Below, in pieces: positions 60,604 through 64,000 of a stretch of DNA of 64,000 nucleotides (the first letter of the stretch is position 1; every line of letters starts with the position of its first letter). The notes under the pieces were generated by a model. That model made no database searches. It saw only the letters and a program-made list of their open reading frames with translations, and was not told the origin of the DNA. Made by a program: the position numbers and the translations under genes. The stretch is from Erythrophleum ivorense (Eukaryota; Streptophyta; Magnoliopsida; Fabales; Fabaceae): positions 4,226,001 to 4,290,000 of the forward strand of contig JAIUCV010000001.1 in the NCBI GenBank assembly GCA_026724425.1, read 5' to 3'.

Positions 60604-60798
60604 ATGGCAAAAAAGAAGTATGAGTGTTTGTACTGCGATCGCAAGGTATTTTCATCGAAGGATTCGCAGAAACAGCATAACAGTGTAAAGCACTCAAAGT
60701 TCAAAATAGAATGTGAATGGTGCGGCAATGCATTCGAGACGCCTGCGTCGAAGGAACAACACCAGAACTCAAATGAGTGTCTGCAAAATCCCGCATGA
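60604..60798 (+). CDS. Small protein with two zinc fingers (C2H2 and C2HC)
   Basis: A 64-residue intact frame from ATG 60604. Finger 1 is C8-X2-C11-X13-H25-X4-H30, and finger 2 is C37-X2-C40-X12-H53-X5-C59. The remainder is basic and polar, with no signal peptide or membrane segment. Small intronless genes of this type occur in plants as uncharacterised C2H2 proteins. Nucleic-acid or protein binding is inferred from the fingers only. Promoter-like sequence precedes it and an AATAAA signal follows at 61026, supporting a real gene. Confidence 0.7.
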   Translation: MAKKKYECLYCDRKVFSSKDSQKQHNSVKHSKFKIECEWCGNAFETPASKEQHQNSNECLQNPA

Positions 60799-61060
60799 AT
60801 GATGCAGAGGCCCTTTTTTCTTGTTTCTTGTTTCTTGTTTCGATTTCCATTTCTTTAGAAGGGTCATGTGAACAGCGTTGTAAGTTTGTTTCTGCTGCAA
60901 CATCAGCAACTATATCGAAACCTATCTGGTAGTCTTATTTCTTAACAATATAGAGTGAGCCATTTTCGTAATATTTTTGTTCGATTCTATTTCATTGCTG
61001 TATTAGCTATCTCTATTATATCATGAATAAAAACATTGCCCCGGTGATAAAGGGATATTC
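60799..61060 (+). terminator. 3' UTR and poly(A) signal of the zinc-finger gene
   Basis: Contains a short tandem repeat of TTTCTTG at about 60818-60840 and a canonical AATAAA at 61026-61031. Cleavage would be expected 15-30 bp beyond. The other transcript ends in this window cannot be placed as well. Confidence 0.5.
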
Positions 61061-62238
61061 TTGAAGATATAAACATTGGTAAGAGTTTCTAAAGGGTCAA
61101 TAAGAGTTTCTGAAGGCCTAGCACTCATCTTCATCTTCTCTGCGTTCTTTTTCTATTTCTGGTTTGCTGTTTATTCTGTTTTGCTACTTTATTTTCTGTT
61201 TTGTAAGAGCAACTCTATCAGAATTGCTCCATTGCTGGCATTTTCTGAAATATAAGATTCTATTTCATATATTTTCTTGAGTTCTCTGTTTGAATTCCAT
61301 GATATCCTCTTTCAGTTGCAAAGGAATCCCTTAAGTTCTTGATTCTCTCGCTACCACAAAAGCAAAAATTGTTTCAGAGCAAAATATTGTGACTAGAGCG
61401 TTATATCAACCAAAACACACGCTAGTGACCGAGTTAGCATGAGACAGAGGGAAGACCTTTGGGGGTTTCTTAAATTGAAGCAACAGAACAAAATCCTAAC
61501 ATAACTAGCTGGGAATTCAGATGAACGAGTAATCTTGAAGCAGATCAAGAATTCAAATTTATAATGCACAATATATCATTATCATGAATTTATCTCCCTC
61601 GGTAAAAAATACGCAAATTTAAAGCAATGCCAGAATATAAGTGCATATATATATTTCATTTTTTTGTAGTTTTAATAGATAGACCATCGGGTCATTTATT
61701 TACATAACATATATGCAAAGGGTGAACAAAACCGATTAAACTAAACTAAACCGAACCAAACCAAATCACAGAAAACCAAATAAAATCGATTAAAAATTGG
61801 TTTGATTTGGTTTTTGTAATTGTAGAACTGATTAAATCGGTTCGATTGTCGATTTTTTTCATATTTGATTCAATTAACCAAACTAAACCGAATCATTAAA
61901 TTTGCAATTAATTAAAATTTAATATTTTGTTTCTTTTTAGATTAATGGGATCTTTTGTCAATTAAATTTGTATCAAAACTATATTCTTTATATGGTTTAA
62001 GAAATATATAAATTATTTACACTATTTTATTATAAGATATTACTATTTTTTTTTCACTTTTTAAAACTTTTTTATGAATGTATGAAATTTTTTTAGGCAA
62101 AAAAAAGAGATAAAAATAATAAATTATTCCAAAGTTATTATTGATCAAAATTTTAAGAGATGCATGATTTTATAAGTTAAATTTTACATATTACAAGAAA
62201 TAATTTTTTTTAAAAAAAATTTACATATTACATGATTT
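61061..62238. other. Spacer with AACCAAAC-type inverted repeats
   Basis: At about 61727-61905 runs such as AACTAAACCGAACCAAACC are answered by GGTTTGATTTGGTTTTTG and AAATCGGTTCGATT in the opposite sense, giving a long imperfect fold-back. AACC(A/G)AACC-type repeats of this sort are common in plant genomes. No ORF. Confidence 0.45.
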
Positions 62239-64000
62239 TGTGAATACCGTATTTTGTTCAAGCAAATTTCAAAAATAACAAAATCAAAGTAGGAAAAAAT
62301 ATTAAAAAAAAAGAAAAGATAAGGAAAGGTTTATCAGAAAATATATTAGATTTTTTTCCCCTCAAATCCCTAAAACTCAAATAACTCAATAAAAAAGGAA
62401 AAAAATTAAATATATAAAATCAAAAAAAAGAAGAATAATAATTAGAAAAAAAGGGAAAAAAGAGAAAAATTCTAATCATATAAAAAAATAAATATTAAAA
62501 AATTAAAAATAACAAAAATAACATCAAAACATTAAAATAAAAAGGGAAAAAATTAAAAATATAAAATCAAAAAGAAGAATAAATATTAGAAAAAAAAAGA
62601 GAAGACAAAAAAATACAAAAAAAAAAGAGAAGAAAAATCAAATGAATGCAACAAGCTAAAAAAATAATCAATCAAAGAGGAAGTAACAAAATTTAAAAAA
62701 AATAAAGAAAAATCCAAAAAACAATAATAATGTAAAAAAAAACCAAAAGAAAAACAAAAAAAAAAATTATATAGAAAAAACTAAAGTATAAAAAAAAAAG
62801 AAACAAATCCCAAAAACAAAAAGGAAAGGCAGGAAAAAGGATATGGGTCTAATTTCTGAGACTTAGAACCTCTTTTCTCTTTTTTTGCGTTGGGCCATCG
62901 GGCCGCACGTTGAACCCTACCTGTTTTCTCCCGTTGCTTCTTCTCTTCACCCATATTTGGCGAAAGCAAAAAAAAAAGAGGCACGAAGAAGAGCAATGGC
63001 AGGTTTCAGAAAAAAGGAAACACGCAGAACTGAACACAAAAAGTAGACACAGAGCAGAAGGTAAGAATGGGAAGCAACAATAGGCTTGAGGATTTGACCT
63101 CTTCTTAGGTTCCTTTCACCACGGGAGGAACGAGGCGAAGCGGACGGAAGCTCTGGATACAAATGGAGGAGAGATTTTCGAATTTAGGGGGCAAAGCGGA
63201 GAATAGAGAGAGGGAGCGAGCACAAGAGGGAGAGAGGGTCTTCAGATTTAAGCAAGAGAGACGGAGAGGGAGGCAGAAGAACAAGCTTGAGAAAACCAAA
63301 GACGAGAAAAACGAAGAGTGAGAGGGAGCCATGTAAGAGACAGAGACTAGAAGATAAAGGAGAAACAAGAGAGATGAGCGGGAGATAGGTTAGATTGAGG
63401 AGGAGACCGAGCACGAGAATGGAGGAAGAAAGTAAGAAATACCATTTTTAGTGTGGTTACAGCTCTCCCAATAAGGGATTTGTTCAAAGGAGAATGACAG
63501 CATAACATAATTGCTATTGATTCTGCATCTTACTAGTATATGTGGCTTGTGACTCGGAGGATCATGGTTTGAGGAAAGCTATGGGAGGAAGGAAGGGACA
63601 TGGGCCTGTGAATTGGCGAAGGGAAGCTGCACGAATGAATTATGGGATGACGAGATAAGATGCTTAATGGGTTTTCTTTATCTGCTTTATAATTCATGTA
63701 TCTTGATACAATATGTGCTTGAGGATGATCTCTGAGAGAATGCACCAGAACACATACATTCATAAATTGCTGTGTTTGTGAGTTTTTATTTTTTATTTTT
63801 TTTATCCTTGTTTCATTTCATTTTATTTTGATTTTTAAAGTTGCCGTGTAGGATTTTATATCCTCTTGGGTATATATGGGTCACTCGTGATTATATGGGA
63901 CAATAAGTCTCCTCAGTTATTTGACCGAATCATAAAATATTTTTCAATAAATTTTCGGCTCTAATAACTCTAGTTAATTTGATTTTCTTTTTTTAAGAAA
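62239..64000 (+). mobile_element. Second Ogre-like LTR, diverged, cut by the window end
   Basis: It begins TGTGAATACCGTATTTTGTT, matching the LTR start at 22405. The same order of parts follows: an A-rich tract (about 62280-62840), a GC-rich promoter-like part (about 62860-63430), and then GATTTTATATCCTC…GGGACAATAAGTCTCC (63850-63915), which parallels GGATTTCATATCCCC…GCAATAAGCCTCC in the first element. The window ends where the hairpin array would start (TCGGCTCTAATAACTCTAG). Sequence identity is low, so it is another subfamily. Complete element or solo LTR cannot be told. Confidence 0.7.

Noticed and set aside
62781..63414. Several overlapping minus-strand frames near the window end
   Set aside because: Low-complexity Ser/Leu/Phe translations of the purine-rich promoter part of the second LTR.

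Overview
The window is nuclear DNA of a flowering plant, most likely a eudicot. Genes have many short exons with GT–AG introns, the intergenic DNA is AT-rich, and the transposons are plant lineages (Tat/Ogre-like Ty3/gypsy, plant RTE and L1 LINEs, MITE-like and fold-back elements). I could not fix the species.

Layout. (1) 18–17871, minus: the first two thirds of MOR1/GEM1, the XMAP215/Dis1 microtubule polymerase. I traced 38 exons by hand and the reading phase closes at every junction. The gene leaves the window at its 3' side. (2) 18180–22404: AT-rich intergenic DNA with a possible inverted-repeat element and a promoter-like stretch without an ORF. (3) 22405–37249: a young, damaged Tat/Ogre-like LTR retrotransposon. 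It has a 4.37-kb 5' LTR, a primer-binding site, an extra ORF before gag, gag, a protease/G-patch part with lesions, and the end of an intron. Then the whole RT–RNaseH–integrase part is missing and a 3' LTR truncated at both ends follows. (4) 39880–42138: a decayed L1 LINE with RNase H and a poly(A) tail. (5) 43130–45330, plus: an intact gene for a plant BORCS8/MEF2BNB-like protein with a long (GA)n in its leader. (6) 46431–46952 and 48650–49135: a G-rich MITE-like element and a fold-back element. (7) 48307–55998, minus: FLD (FLOWERING LOCUS D), a histone demethylase of the autonomous flowering pathway. Its first intron holds a nearly intact RTE LINE (50380–53570) in the opposite orientation. 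(8) 56000–60450: AT-rich DNA with a putative MITE near the FLD promoter and a 511-bp tandem duplication. (9) 60604–60798, plus: a 64-residue two-zinc-finger protein. (10) 62239–64000: the start of a second, diverged LTR of the same Ogre-like type, cut by the window end.

The host genes do not form a pathway: MOR1 acts on microtubules, the BORCS8-like protein probably on lysosome/vacuole positioning, and FLD on chromatin. The unusual content is in the mobile DNA. The clearest new-looking structure is a seven-unit array of about 46-bp repeats inside the Ogre-like LTR, each unit carrying a small conserved hairpin and probably transcribed. No bacterial-style system, CRISPR array, tRNA or rRNA gene was seen.
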